From positions 5,842,626 through 5,906,625 of the forward strand of contig NZ_JAUSZJ010000002.1 of NCBI RefSeq assembly GCF_030817475.1: a stretch of 64,000 nt of DNA. The letters are read 5' to 3'. Source of the stretch: Streptomyces sp. V2I9. Lineage in GTDB: Bacteria; Actinomycetota; Actinomycetes; Streptomycetales; Streptomycetaceae. The position numbers and the translations under genes were made by a program. Positions 45,895-54,372 of this stretch are shown piece by piece. The notes beneath the pieces are model-generated. The model made no database searches and had not been told where the DNA came from. It worked only from the letters and a program-made list of their open reading frames with translations. Each line of letters opens with the position of its first letter. The first letter of the stretch is position 1.

Positions 45895-47244
45895 TCACGC
45901 ACCCTCGGAGAGCCCACCGCCCCCGGTGCCAGCTCGCCCGAAGTTCCCTCGGTCCACTCCGGCCGCCCGGCGCGCCTCCGCCACGACCGGCGCCATCGAG
46001 TGCGGCAGCAGATCCGCGCCGTGCTCCGGGTGGACCACCTCCACCTCCACCCCGTCGGCGAAGCGGTACGGGCGGTGGGCCAGGATCTCCGCCAGATGAC
46101 GCCGCAGCCGGGAGACCTCCGCCCGGACCGTCACCGTCCGGGTCGCGTCCCCGAAGAGGTCCCGTGCCAGCTCCGAGGCCGTCCGCCCCTCCCGGTGCGC
46201 CGCCAGTGCGAACAGCAGCTCGGCATGGCGCGGCGAGAGCCGCTGCGTACGGTTGCCGAGCGGTCCGGCCAGATGCACGGCGAGCGCCCGGGGCCGGCTC
46301 AGGTCCAGCACCACCCGGCGCGGCGTTCCCTCGGCCGTGCCGTCGCCCACCTGCACCAGCCAGCCGCCCGGCAGCGGCTCGACCCGGCACATGCCGAGCG
46401 AGGGCAGCCACACCCGGCCCGGCCGCAGCGACTTCGGCAGCGGCAGCCGGTCCACCGGGGCCATCCCGGTCACCGCCGCCAGCCGCCCGTGCACGTCCAC
46501 CGCCAGCGCCCGCCCGCCGATCCGGCACAGGATCGGCGCGGCCACCGCCCGCAGCCGCTCGATCTCCGCCAGGTGGCGGGTGCGGAGCTCGGCCTCCGCG
46601 AGCCGGGCCACCGAGTCGACCAGGGCCAGGGTCGCCGGATGGAACGTGGAGGCCGGTCCGCTGATGTCGACGATCCCGAGCAGCCGCCCGTCGCGCGGGT
46701 CCCGGACCGGAGCGGCCGCACAGGTCCAGTCGTGCAGCGCCCGGATGAAGTGCTCGGCCGAGTGGACCTGGATCGGGACCCGCGCGGCCAGCGCCGTCCC
46801 GATCGCGTTCGTCCCCGTCGCCGCCTCGGTCCAGGCCGCCCCCTCCTCCAGGCAGATGCCGTGCGCCCGGCGCAGTACCCCCGTGTTGCCCTGCCGCCAC
46901 AGCACCCGGCCCTCGGTGTCGGTCACGACCATGATCTGCTGCGCCGCGTCCGCGATCGAGGCCAGCCCCGCCCGCAGCAACGGCATCAGCTCGCCGAGCG
47001 CCGTACTGTGCCGCCGGTGCTCGATCTCGTCGGCCTCCAGCAGCTCGCTGTCCGGAGACTGGTCGGGGTCGAGGCCGCACCGCACCGCCCGGTCCCACGA
47101 GGCGTCGATCTCCGCCCGCGGCGCCACGGACACCTGGTCCCCGGTCAGCCGTGCCTCCCGTGCCCGGTGGAGCAACCGGACCGTCTGGCGGCCCGCCCCC
47201 TGGCCCGTCACCCTTGCCACCCCCGCAGAACCTGTGCCCGTCAT
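45895..47244 (-). CDS. GAF domain transcriptional regulator (AcoR-like sensor, no AAA+ domain)
   Basis: This 449-residue protein opens with an ADP-like region (VRLLHRAREARLTGDQVSVA, then EIDASWDRAVRCGLDP) and a GAF domain at ~95-215 with TGTNAIGTALAAR and GRLLGIVDISGP, as in the AcoR/acetoin regulator family. It lacks the sigma-54-interacting AAA+ module. A C-terminal winged-helix-like segment (LSPRHAELLFALAAHREGRT, then VRAEVSRLRRHLAEIL) probably binds DNA. It is common in Actinobacteria near aldehyde or alcohol dehydrogenase genes; here its neighbour is an acyl-CoA dehydrogenase. The ATG at 47244 follows GGGGGAG. Effector unknown. Confidence 0.85.
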   Translation of the reverse strand: MTGTGSAGVARVTGQGAGRQTVRLLHRAREARLTGDQVSVAPRAEIDASWDRAVRCGLDPDQSPDSELLEADEIEHRRHSTALGELMPLLRAGLASIADAAQQIMVVTDTEGRVLWRQGNTGVLRRAHGICLEEGAAWTEAATGTNAIGTALAARVPIQVHSAEHFIRALHDWTCAAAPVRDPRDGRLLGIVDISGPASTFHPATLALVDSVARLAEAELRTRHLAEIERLRAVAAPILCRIGGRALAVDVHGRLAAVTGMAPVDRLPLPKSLRPGRVWLPSLGMCRVEPLPGGWLVQVGDGTAEGTPRRVVLDLSRPRALAVHLAGPLGNRTQRLSPRHAELLFALAAHREGRTASELARDLFGDATRTVTVRAEVSRLRRHLAEILAHRPYRFADGVEVEVVHPEHGADLLPHSMAPVVAEARRAAGVDRGNFGRAGTGGGGLSEGA

Positions 47245-47568
47245 GGTCCCGGTCTCCCCCGAACGCTTCCCGACCCGCCCACCCGGACCATCCTGCCGGG
47301 CCGCCCGCCCCGGAGTTGCAACCCTTTGCAACTCTGGCGAGATCTCCGAGGCCGTACCAGAGTGACAGAGACACTGTGCGCCGGGCATGTCCCGGCCGCC
47401 CCGTGTCGCAGAAGCATGGAGGGTGGTGCCGTGTCGGCGCAGCACCACCCTCCGTCGCTCCGCGGCCCGCCGGCCCCCGCGAGACGGCCCGCCGCCCCCG
47501 ACGATCAACCCCCCGCCGTGACCGTACGACGGACGGCAGGGCCCACGATCCGGCCCCCCTCCCCGCTC
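47245..47568. other. Intergenic region between the acyl-CoA dehydrogenase and GAF regulator genes
   Basis: These 324 bases hold the hairpin at 47418-47453 and, near 47360-47380, a loose inverted repeat (CAGAGTG...CACTGTG) that could be an operator of the GAF regulator. No gene is supported. Confidence 0.45.
47418..47453 (-). terminator. Terminator after the acyl-CoA dehydrogenase gene
   Basis: A perfect 12-bp stem (47418-47429 with 47442-47453) and a 12-base loop lie 116 bp downstream of the dehydrogenase stop on the minus strand, upstream of the GAF regulator. It could alternatively be an operator. Confidence 0.6.
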
Positions 47569-49206
47569 CTACGGAGCGGACGGCCGGGCCCGCTCCACCA
47601 CCGAGGCCAGATCCAGGCTGTGCGGCAGCGTCCCGAACGACGAGCCCCAGTCACCGCCGAGGCGCGAGGCGCAGAACGCGTCCGCCACCTCCGGCGGCGC
47701 CCAGCGGACCAGCAGCGATCCCTGGAGCACCAGGGCGATCCGCTCCACCAGTCGCCGGGCCCGCCCCTCCGCGCCCGCCAGATCGGCCAGCTCCGTCAGC
47801 AGCTCCCTGACCGCCGCGTCCAGCCGGTGATCCGCCCCGCGCGCCCTGCCCACCTCCCGCAGGAACGCGTCGAACGCCTCCGGCTCCCGCCGGAGCGCCC
47901 GCAGCACGTCCAGCGCCTGCACATTGCCCGATCCCTCCCAGATCGAGTTGAGCGGCGCCTCGCGCAGCAGCCGGGGCATCCCCGACTCCTCCACGTACCC
48001 GTTGCCGCCCAGGCACTCCAGCGCCTCGCCCACCACGGCCGAGCAGCGCTTGGTGACCCAGAACTTCGCGGCGGGCACCGCGAGCCGCAGAAAGGCCCGC
48101 TCCTCCTCGGTGTCCGCGTCGTACGCGGCGGCCAGCCGCATCGCCAGCACCGTCGCCGCCTCCGACTCCACCGCCAGATCCGCCAGGACGTTGCGCATCA
48201 GCGGCCTGTCGATCAGCGGCCCGCCGAACGCCCTGCGGTACGCGCTGTGATGGACCGCCTGCGACACCGCCTGCCGCATCAGCGCCGCCGACCCCACCAC
48301 GCAGTCGAACCGGGTGGCCGCCACCATCTCGATGATGGTGCGCACCCCACGCCCCTCCTCACCGACCCGGCGCGCCCACGTCCCGTCGAACTCGACCTCG
48401 GCCGAGGCGTTGGACCGGTTGCCCAGCTTGTCCTTCAGCCGCTGGATCGAGAAGACGTTCCGCGTGCCGTCCGGGAGCACCCGCGGCAGCAGGAAGCAGG
48501 TCAGCCCGCCCGGTGCCTGTGCCAGCACCAGGAAGCCGTCCGACATCGGCGCCGAACAGAACCACTTGTGCCCGGTGAGCAGATATCCGTCCCCGCCCGG
48601 CAGCGGCTCCGCCCGCGTCGTGTTGGACCGCACGTCGCTGCCGCCCTGCTTCTCCGTCATGCCCATCCCGAAGAGCACCCCGGCCTTCCCCGCCGCGGGC
48701 CGCAGCCCCTCCTCGTAGACGTACGAGGTCAACAGGGGCTCCCACTCCGCCGCCAGCGCCGGATCGGTCCGCAGCGCGGGCACCGCGGCGTGCGTCATCG
48801 ACAGCGGGCAGCCGTGCCCCGCCTCGGCCTGCGTCCAGACCAGGAACCCCGCCGCGCGCCGCAGATGCCCCGACGGCCGCCCCCAGGCGTCCGTCAGCCC
48901 GGCGGACACGGCATGGCCCAGCAACCGGTGCCAGGCCGGGTCGAACTCCACCTCGTCGACGCGGTGCCCGTACCGGTCATGGGTGCGCAGCACAGGTGGG
49001 TACGCGTTCGCCCGCGCGCCCCACTCCCGGGCCTGGGCGGAACCGGCGGCCCGGCCGAGCTCACCGAGTTCCCGGAGCGCGACCGCCCGCTCCGCGGGAG
49101 CGACATGCCGCTCGACGGCTTCGGACAGGGCCCGGTCGGCGGCGAAGACATCATGGCCGACCAGCGGCGGAACCTGATTGGTCACGGTGTGGGTGGTAGC
49201 TGCCAT
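47569..49206 (-). CDS. Acyl-CoA dehydrogenase, AidB-like
   Basis: This 545-residue flavoprotein is close in length to E. coli AidB (541) rather than to ordinary acyl-CoA dehydrogenases (~380). It has GMGMTEKQGGSDVRSNTTRA (FAD/substrate loop), LTGHKWFCSAPMSDGFLVLA, VGEALECLGGNGYVEESGM and LNSIWEGSGNVQALDVLRAL. AidB responds to alkylation damage and binds DNA; whether this member is metabolic or protective cannot be told. The ATG has no RBS, but TACCGT lies six bases upstream, predicting a leaderless transcript from a promoter shared with the divergent gene. Confidence 0.9.
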   Translation of the reverse strand: MAATTHTVTNQVPPLVGHDVFAADRALSEAVERHVAPAERAVALRELGELGRAAGSAQAREWGARANAYPPVLRTHDRYGHRVDEVEFDPAWHRLLGHAVSAGLTDAWGRPSGHLRRAAGFLVWTQAEAGHGCPLSMTHAAVPALRTDPALAAEWEPLLTSYVYEEGLRPAAGKAGVLFGMGMTEKQGGSDVRSNTTRAEPLPGGDGYLLTGHKWFCSAPMSDGFLVLAQAPGGLTCFLLPRVLPDGTRNVFSIQRLKDKLGNRSNASAEVEFDGTWARRVGEEGRGVRTIIEMVAATRFDCVVGSAALMRQAVSQAVHHSAYRRAFGGPLIDRPLMRNVLADLAVESEAATVLAMRLAAAYDADTEEERAFLRLAVPAAKFWVTKRCSAVVGEALECLGGNGYVEESGMPRLLREAPLNSIWEGSGNVQALDVLRALRREPEAFDAFLREVGRARGADHRLDAAVRELLTELADLAGAEGRARRLVERIALVLQGSLLVRWAPPEVADAFCASRLGGDWGSSFGTLPHSLDLASVVERARPSAP

Positions 49207-49211
49207 GCCGA

Positions 49212-49218
49212 TACGGTA
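49212..49218. promoter_or_regulatory. Shared bidirectional -10 element
   Basis: TACGGTA reads as TACGGT on the plus strand and TACCGT on the minus strand. Each hexamer ends six bases before the start codon of its gene (GTG 49224 plus, ATG 49206 minus). The entire gap between the divergent genes is 17 bp, so -35 contacts must lie inside the coding regions. Confidence 0.6.
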
Positions 49219-49223
49219 AGGAG

Positions 49224-50414
49224 GTGCAGGCAGCAAACGAAACACCCGAGCGGCCACCGGGCCGGCTCCACCGGGCGCGAGCGCTCTACCGCAACGTCTC
49301 CAAGCGGCGCATGGCGTGGCATCTGCTCAAGGACACCGTCAACTCGTGCATCGAGTACCGCATCCTCGGACTCGCGGCCGAGGCGGCGTTCTTCACCCTG
49401 CTCTCGCTGCCCCCGCTGCTGCTCGGCCTGATCGGCCTGCTCGGTTACGTCGACGAGTGGACGACCACCACCACGGTCGCCTCCATCGAACGCAACATCC
49501 TCTCCGCCTCCCACACGGTGCTGTCCGAGCGCGGGGTCAACGACTTCGCCAAACCCCTGCTCGCCGACGTCACGACCGGGGCCCGCCCCGACATCATCTC
49601 CATCGGCTTCGCCATCGCCCTGTGGTCCGGCTCCCGCGCGGTGAACGTCTTCATCGACACCATCACCGTCATGTACGGCCTCGACGGCCACCGCGGCATC
49701 GTCAAGACCCGCCTGCTCGCCTTCCTGCTGTACGTCGTCGCCCTGCTGCTGGGCGCGGTGGTGCTGCCGCTGCTGGTCGTCGGACCGGACCGGGTGGTCG
49801 AGTTCGTGCCCTGGGGCACCGAGGTCATAGCCGTCCTGTACTGGCCGCTCGTGATACTGCTGACCATCGCGTTCCTCACGACGCTCTACCACGTGTCCGT
49901 GCCGGTGCGCTCGCCCTGGATCGAGGACGTACCCGGGGCGCTGGTGGCGCTCGCCATGTGGGTCCTCGGCAGCTTCCTCCTCCGGATCTACCTGACCAGC
50001 ACCGTCGAGGGCCCGACCATCTACGGCTCCCTGGCGGCGCCCATCGCCGTCCTGCTGTGGATCGGCATCTCCGCCTTCGCGGTCCTGGTCGGCGCCGCGG
50101 TCAACGCGGCCATCGACCGGGTGTGGCCCTCGCTCGCCACGGCCGCCGCCCGCGAGGCCACCGAACGCGCCAGGGCCGCGCAGGCCGCCGAGTTCGTCGC
50201 CCGGACCCGCTCGGCCGCCTACGCCGGCCTGGGCGACGAGGACGACGAGGACGGCGGTCCCGCGTACATGCCCTCAGAGTTCCCCGAGCGCTGGTCCCGC
50301 TTCCTGCCGCCCGACGACGTGAAGTCCCGGCTGCACGCGACCCGCGAGAAGGAGTCCAAGGACGCCAAGGGACCCTCGGGGGCCACGGACGCCGGGGAGC
50401 CGCCCCCGCGTTAG
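49224..50414 (+). CDS. YihY/BrkB family inner-membrane protein
   Basis: This 396-residue protein has about six membrane helices. YRILGLAAEAAFFTLLSLPP is the family signature, with ALWSGSRAVNVFIDTITVMY and YGSLAAPIAVLLWIGISAFA. The acidic/charged C-terminal tail of ~90 residues (GDEDDEDGG) is cytoplasmic. The family is formerly annotated as RNase BN or virulence factor; its function is unclear, possibly transport. AGGAG touches the GTG directly, too close for a Shine-Dalgarno, while TACGGT six bases before favours leaderless initiation. Confidence 0.85.
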   Translation: MQAANETPERPPGRLHRARALYRNVSKRRMAWHLLKDTVNSCIEYRILGLAAEAAFFTLLSLPPLLLGLIGLLGYVDEWTTTTTVASIERNILSASHTVLSERGVNDFAKPLLADVTTGARPDIISIGFAIALWSGSRAVNVFIDTITVMYGLDGHRGIVKTRLLAFLLYVVALLLGAVVLPLLVVGPDRVVEFVPWGTEVIAVLYWPLVILLTIAFLTTLYHVSVPVRSPWIEDVPGALVALAMWVLGSFLLRIYLTSTVEGPTIYGSLAAPIAVLLWIGISAFAVLVGAAVNAAIDRVWPSLATAAAREATERARAAQAAEFVARTRSAAYAGLGDEDDEDGGPAYMPSEFPERWSRFLPPDDVKSRLHATREKESKDAKGPSGATDAGEPPPR

Positions 50415-50423
50415 CGTGGAGGC

Positions 50424-51281
50424 ATGCCCCGGCCACGCCAGCGGTACCAGGAGCGGCCGTCCCGGCTGGACGGCGCCGTCGTCTGGACGCTGGACGTCCC
50501 GCCCGGACCGCGCCCGGCCGCCCGGTCCGTCCTGCCGGACGGCTGCATGGACCTGATCTGGACCGGCGGCCGCCTGATCGTCGCCGGGCCCGACACCCAC
50601 GCCTTCCGGGTCGACCCCCGCACCAGCGGTTCCTGCGCCGCGATCCGGTTCGGGCCCGGCACCGCCCCCGTACTCCTCGGCGTACCGGCGCACGAACTGC
50701 GCGACCTCCGGGTCGATCTGGCCGGACTCCTGCCCCGTACCGCCGTCGCGGCGCTCGCCGGACGGATCGAGCGGGCCGCCGACCCCGCCACCGCCCTGGA
50801 GGACTTCGCGCTCGCCCGGTCCGCCGACACCGGCCCGCCGGACCCGCTCACTGCGGCCGTCGCCGACCGGTTGCGCCGTGGCAGGTCCGTCGCGGACACG
50901 GCCGCGGAAGTCGGCCTCGGGGCCCGACAGCTGCACCGCCGCTCGCTCGCGGCCTTCGGTTACGGCCCCAAGACCCTGGCGCGCGTCCTCCGCCTCCAGC
51001 GCGCCCTGGCCCTCGTCCGCACCGGCCTCCCCTACGCGGAGGCGGCGTGCGCGGCAGGCTGCGTCGACCAGGCGCACCTGGCCCGCGAGATGCGCGCCCT
51101 GGCCGGTACGACGCTCGGCGCCTACTTCGCGCCGGACGAGGAGGCCGCGCCGGGGGCGGCGGCCCGGCCGGACGAGGACGCGGAGTCGGGGGCGGCGGCC
51201 GTTCCGGGGGAGGCGGTCCTCTCGTCCGAGGCGGCGAACAACGACACCCCGCAGCCGTCCGGGTCCAGCACGACCGCGTAG
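50424..51281 (+). CDS. AraC-family transcriptional regulator
   Basis: This 285-residue protein has an N-terminal sensor region with VLPDGCMDLIWTGGRLIVAG, as in the DUF6597-type AraC proteins, and a C-terminal double helix-turn-helix (VADTAAEVGLGARQLHRRSL; AEAACAAGCVDQAHLAREMR). The last ~45 residues are Ala/Glu/Ser-rich and lie over the 3' end of the opposite VOC gene. TAGCGT (50412-50417), overlapping the upstream stop codon, ends six bases before the ATG and may be a leaderless -10. It probably controls the VOC gene it overlaps, as is common for such pairs. Confidence 0.85.
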   Translation: MPRPRQRYQERPSRLDGAVVWTLDVPPGPRPAARSVLPDGCMDLIWTGGRLIVAGPDTHAFRVDPRTSGSCAAIRFGPGTAPVLLGVPAHELRDLRVDLAGLLPRTAVAALAGRIERAADPATALEDFALARSADTGPPDPLTAAVADRLRRGRSVADTAAEVGLGARQLHRRSLAAFGYGPKTLARVLRLQRALALVRTGLPYAEAACAAGCVDQAHLAREMRALAGTTLGAYFAPDEEAAPGAAARPDEDAESGAAAVPGEAVLSSEAANNDTPQPSGSSTTA

Positions 51282-51613
51282 CGCTGCCCCCACACCGCGT
51301 CCCAGGGCTTCAGATGCCCGGTGTGTCCGGCCCCGACCAGCTCCGCGTACAGCGCGTCCACCTCCTGCGGGCTGTCGCAGACGAAGGCGAGCGCCACCCG
51401 CTCCCCGCCCGCCGGACGCTTCCACTCCGGATCGAACGAGGCGATGACCTCCTCCGTGTCCCACAACAGCCGCTGCCCGCCCGGCAGGGTCACCTCCACG
51501 TGGGGCGCGGCCTTTGCCCCGGCGGGGATGTCCAGGCCGAGCCGCCGGTAGAAGGCGAGCGAGGCGGTGAGGTCGGCGGTGATGATGCTGATGGCGTCGA
51601 ATCGTGGAGTCAT
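51122..51613 (-). CDS. VOC family protein
   Basis: This 163-residue protein has one VOC domain: MTPRFDAISIITADLTASLA, then FYRRLGLDIP, VALAFVCDSPQEVDALY, and QRYAVVLDPDGCGVSLFA. The last ~35 residues are a low-complexity Ala/Ser tail, encoded entirely within the antiparallel end of the AraC gene (160-bp overlap). TACGGT at 51620-51625 (minus strand) ends six bases before the ATG, predicting a leaderless mRNA. Substrate unknown. Confidence 0.85.
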   Translation of the reverse strand: MTPRFDAISIITADLTASLAFYRRLGLDIPAGAKAAPHVEVTLPGGQRLLWDTEEVIASFDPEWKRPAGGERVALAFVCDSPQEVDALYAELVGAGHTGHLKPWDAVWGQRYAVVLDPDGCGVSLFAASDERTASPGTAAAPDSASSSGRAAAPGAASSSGAK

Positions 51614-51733
51614 GCCCCGACCGTAGGCACCCGGCCCGGCCGGCGTCTTGGACGAATCGGTCGCCGGGCATGGAGGTCCCGCGCGACCGCCCGCACCCGG
51701 CGGGCGGCCTCGCCGGCCGACGGGCCCGCACGG

Positions 51734-51798
51734 CAGGCGGCCCCCGGGCAGGCGGCCCCCCCCCGGACAGGCGGCCCCCCGGACAGGCGGGCCCCGGA
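51734..51798. repeat. Four-copy GC-rich tandem repeat
   Basis: Four units beginning CAGGCGG and followed by a C-tract start at 51734, 51749, 51768 and 51784. They vary only in the length of the C-run (4 to 9). The nine-base run is prone to slippage and to sequencing error. It lies in the gap between the VOC and hydroxyacyl-CoA dehydrogenase genes. Confidence 0.75.
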
Positions 51799-51895
51799 GC
51801 GTCAGTTCCCCGGACCGCCGGGCCGTGCCGCCCGGCGGGAACTCACCGACCGGCCACGCCCGCCGACCCGTGGGGCCACGCCCGCCGCCGGCCCC

Positions 51896-53446
51896 TCAGC
51901 CCGAGCACTCGGCGGGCGAGGTCCCCGGATCGGTCAGGGCCAGCCCCAGGGCCGCCCGTTCCGTGAGCCACCGCGTCGGCCGGTGGCGCGGGTCGCCCGT
52001 CGTCGCGTGCAGCGCCCGCTGGAGCGCCAGCATCCGTACGGCCCCGACCCGCTCGCCCCAGGCCAGCGGCCCGGCCGGATAACCGAGGCCGGTGGTCACC
52101 GCCAGATCGATGTCGGCGGGCGTGGCGATCGAACGCTCCGCGATCGAGCAGCCGACCGCCACCACGGAGGACAGCAGCCGCTGCGCGACCGAGCCCGCGG
52201 TGTCCCGCACCACCGACACCGCGTACGGCTCCTCGCCCGCGGCGGCCCGCGCCAGCACCGCCCGCGCGTCCCGAGCGGCCGCCGGGTCGCCCGCCGCCGT
52301 CACCGCGAGGACCCGCCGCCGCCCCGCCGCCGGCAGCACCTCCACGCCGAACGTACGCTTCCGGGGCAGCCCGCCCTCCGCGACCGCCGCCGACACCGCC
52401 GTCCCCCAGACGGGCACCAGCACCACGGCCTCCGGCGACGGCTCCGCGCCCCGATCGATCCGGGCCCCCGCCGCCTCCAGGGACCCGGCCAGCTCCTCCT
52501 CGTACGCCGCCGTCTCCGGCCGCCCGCCCCGGACCAGGAACACCGGGCGCTCCCCGTCCCCGGTGACCGGGCCCTCCGGCGCGGGGCCGGACACCCCGTC
52601 GCCGTACGCGTACCAGCCCCGGCCCGTCTTGCGGCCGTGCAGCCCCGCCACCACGCGGTTCGGGGTCAGGAAGGACGGGCGCAGCCGGTCCTCGTACCGG
52701 AAGCCCTGCCAGATCGAGTCGATCACCGCGGCCGTCACGTCGAGGCCCGTCAGGTCCATCAGTTCGAAGGGGCCCATCCGCAGCCCCAGGACGTCCCGCG
52801 CGATCCGGTCGATCCCGGCCGGGTCCGCCACGGATTCCTCCAGCAGGGCCAGCGCCTCGGTCACCAGCCCTCGTCCGGCGTGGTTGACCAGGAAGCCGGG
52901 GGAGTCCGCGACGGTCACCGCCCGGTGGCCGCAGCCCTCCACCAACGCGGTCAGCAGCTCCGGGATCTCCGGCCGGGTCGCGGCCCCCGGCACCACCTCG
53001 ACGATCCGCATCAGCGGCACCGGGTTGAAGAAGTGCAGTCCGGCCAGGCGCGAGGGGTCCTGGAGCGTCGCGGCGATCCGCGTCACCGACAGGGAGGAGG
53101 TGTTGGTCGTGAAGACGGCGGAGGAGGGCAGCGCCCGCTCCAGCCTCCCGAACACCTCGGCCTTGGTGCCCAGGTCCTCCCGTACGGCCTCGATCACCAG
53201 CTCCACCTCCGGGCCCGCCTCCCACGGATCGGCGAGCGGAACCAGCCGGGCCACGGACGCGTCCCGGCCGGCGGCGGACATCCGGCCCTTGGCGACCGCC
53301 CGGTCCAGCATCGCCACGACGAAGTCCAGCGCTTCCTTCACCGCCTCGGGGCGTACGTCACCCAGCTCGACGGTGTGACCGGCGCTCGCCGCCCACTGGG
53401 CGATGCCGCGGCCCATGGCCCCGGCTCCGACGATCCTGATACGCAT
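51896..53446 (-). CDS. 3-hydroxyacyl-CoA dehydrogenase (PaaH/Hbd type)
   Basis: This 516-residue NAD-dependent enzyme oxidises L-3-hydroxyacyl-CoA to 3-oxoacyl-CoA. It has the Rossmann motif VGAGAMGRGIAQWAASAGH, the catalytic HFFNPVPLMRIVEVVPG, and GFLVNHAGRGLVTEAL. A duplicated C-terminal 3HCDH domain (SVAQRLLSSVVAVGCSIAER, then GLGYPAGPLAWGER) gives the long PaaH-like form. It lies 50 bp downstream of the CoA-transferase B gene on the same strand and is probably in its operon, so it could feed 3-oxoacyl-CoA to the thiolase encoded nearby. Confidence 0.92.
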   Translation of the reverse strand: MRIRIVGAGAMGRGIAQWAASAGHTVELGDVRPEAVKEALDFVVAMLDRAVAKGRMSAAGRDASVARLVPLADPWEAGPEVELVIEAVREDLGTKAEVFGRLERALPSSAVFTTNTSSLSVTRIAATLQDPSRLAGLHFFNPVPLMRIVEVVPGAATRPEIPELLTALVEGCGHRAVTVADSPGFLVNHAGRGLVTEALALLEESVADPAGIDRIARDVLGLRMGPFELMDLTGLDVTAAVIDSIWQGFRYEDRLRPSFLTPNRVVAGLHGRKTGRGWYAYGDGVSGPAPEGPVTGDGERPVFLVRGGRPETAAYEEELAGSLEAAGARIDRGAEPSPEAVVLVPVWGTAVSAAVAEGGLPRKRTFGVEVLPAAGRRRVLAVTAAGDPAAARDARAVLARAAAGEEPYAVSVVRDTAGSVAQRLLSSVVAVGCSIAERSIATPADIDLAVTTGLGYPAGPLAWGERVGAVRMLALQRALHATTGDPRHRPTRWLTERAALGLALTDPGTSPAECSG

Positions 53447-53496
53447 GGCGATGGGGCCCTTTCGGCAGAGGAGGACGTGAACACGGTCGGGTCGGG

Positions 53497-54372
53497 TCAG
53501 CGGAGGTAGACGCGGTGCGGATCGACATCCTCCCGCAGGAGCCGCAGCTCCGCGGGGGTGGGCGGGGCCGTCGTCGTGACCCGGCCCGCGGTCCTCAGCT
53601 CCCAGCCCGTCGCGGCCCGCACCTGCTCGACCGTCACTCCGGGATGCACGGCGACCAGCCGCAGTTCGTCCCCGACGCCTTCCCGCGCGAGGACGCCGAG
53701 TTCGGTGACGACCCGTGTGACGCCGATACCCAGCGGGCGGATACCGTCCGCCAGCGCCCGGTCCGGGCCCGGTGTGGTGCAGAAGTCGAGGGCGCGGGCG
53801 AAGGAGCGCGGGGTGTGGCGGCGCATCACGACGAACACCTCCCGGGCGTTCGCCATCACCTCGACCGCGCCCCCGGACCCCGGCAGCCGTACCGTCGGGC
53901 TCTCCCACTCCCCGATGACCGAGGTGTTGAGGTTGCCCCACCGGTCGATCTGCGCGGCCCCCAGGAACCCCACGTCGATGTGGCCGCCCTGGAGCACCGA
54001 GCCGAACAGGGTGGGCAGGGACACCACCGCCTCGGCCCCCGTGATCAGGACGGCGTCCGCGATGGTCTCCGGCAGCTGGGACGGGTGCGCCCCGCAGACC
54101 CCGGACTCGTACACCACCTCGATGCCCGGCGCGACGGTCAGCGCCGCCAGCTCGACCGCCAGGGTCGGCAGCCCGATCCCGGCGAACACCGTGCGGCGGC
54201 CCGCCAGTTCACGCGCGGCGACGACCGCCGACAGCTCGGAGGCGGTGACGGGGCCGCCGGCCTCGACCGCTTCCGCCACGGCGGTCCTCCCCGGCCCGTC
54301 CGTCACGGCGGTCCTCCCCGGCCCGGCAGGCGCCCCGGCGCCCTCCGTACGTGCCGTGTCCCGCCCGCTCAC
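53497..54372 (-). CDS. CoA-transferase subunit B
   Basis: This 291-residue class I CoA-transferase beta subunit carries the catalytic glutamate in VVYESGVCGAHP, the glutathione-like E-S-G signature. FAGIGLPTLAVELAAL and GFLGAAQIDRWGNLNTSVIG are family-typical. An Ala/Gly/Pro-rich stretch of ~40 residues precedes the fold. The GTG overlaps the stop codon of subunit A (GTGA). The pair resembles glutaconate/3-oxoadipate/IpdAB-type enzymes; the acid substrate cannot be fixed from sequence. Confidence 0.9.
   Translation of the reverse strand: MSGRDTARTEGAGAPAGPGRTAVTDGPGRTAVAEAVEAGGPVTASELSAVVAARELAGRRTVFAGIGLPTLAVELAALTVAPGIEVVYESGVCGAHPSQLPETIADAVLITGAEAVVSLPTLFGSVLQGGHIDVGFLGAAQIDRWGNLNTSVIGEWESPTVRLPGSGGAVEVMANAREVFVVMRRHTPRSFARALDFCTTPGPDRALADGIRPLGIGVTRVVTELGVLAREGVGDELRLVAVHPGVTVEQVRAATGWELRTAGRVTTTAPPTPAELRLLREDVDPHRVYLR

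Noticed and set aside
49316-53509. Very long open frames lacking family motifs opposite or out of frame with real genes (also 19495-23322, 45352-49431, 5561-8878, 36323-39448, 29741-32791, 1566-4187)
   Set aside because: They are shadows caused by high GC content, are Arg/Pro/Gly-rich without domains, and lie over genes with intact catalytic motifs.
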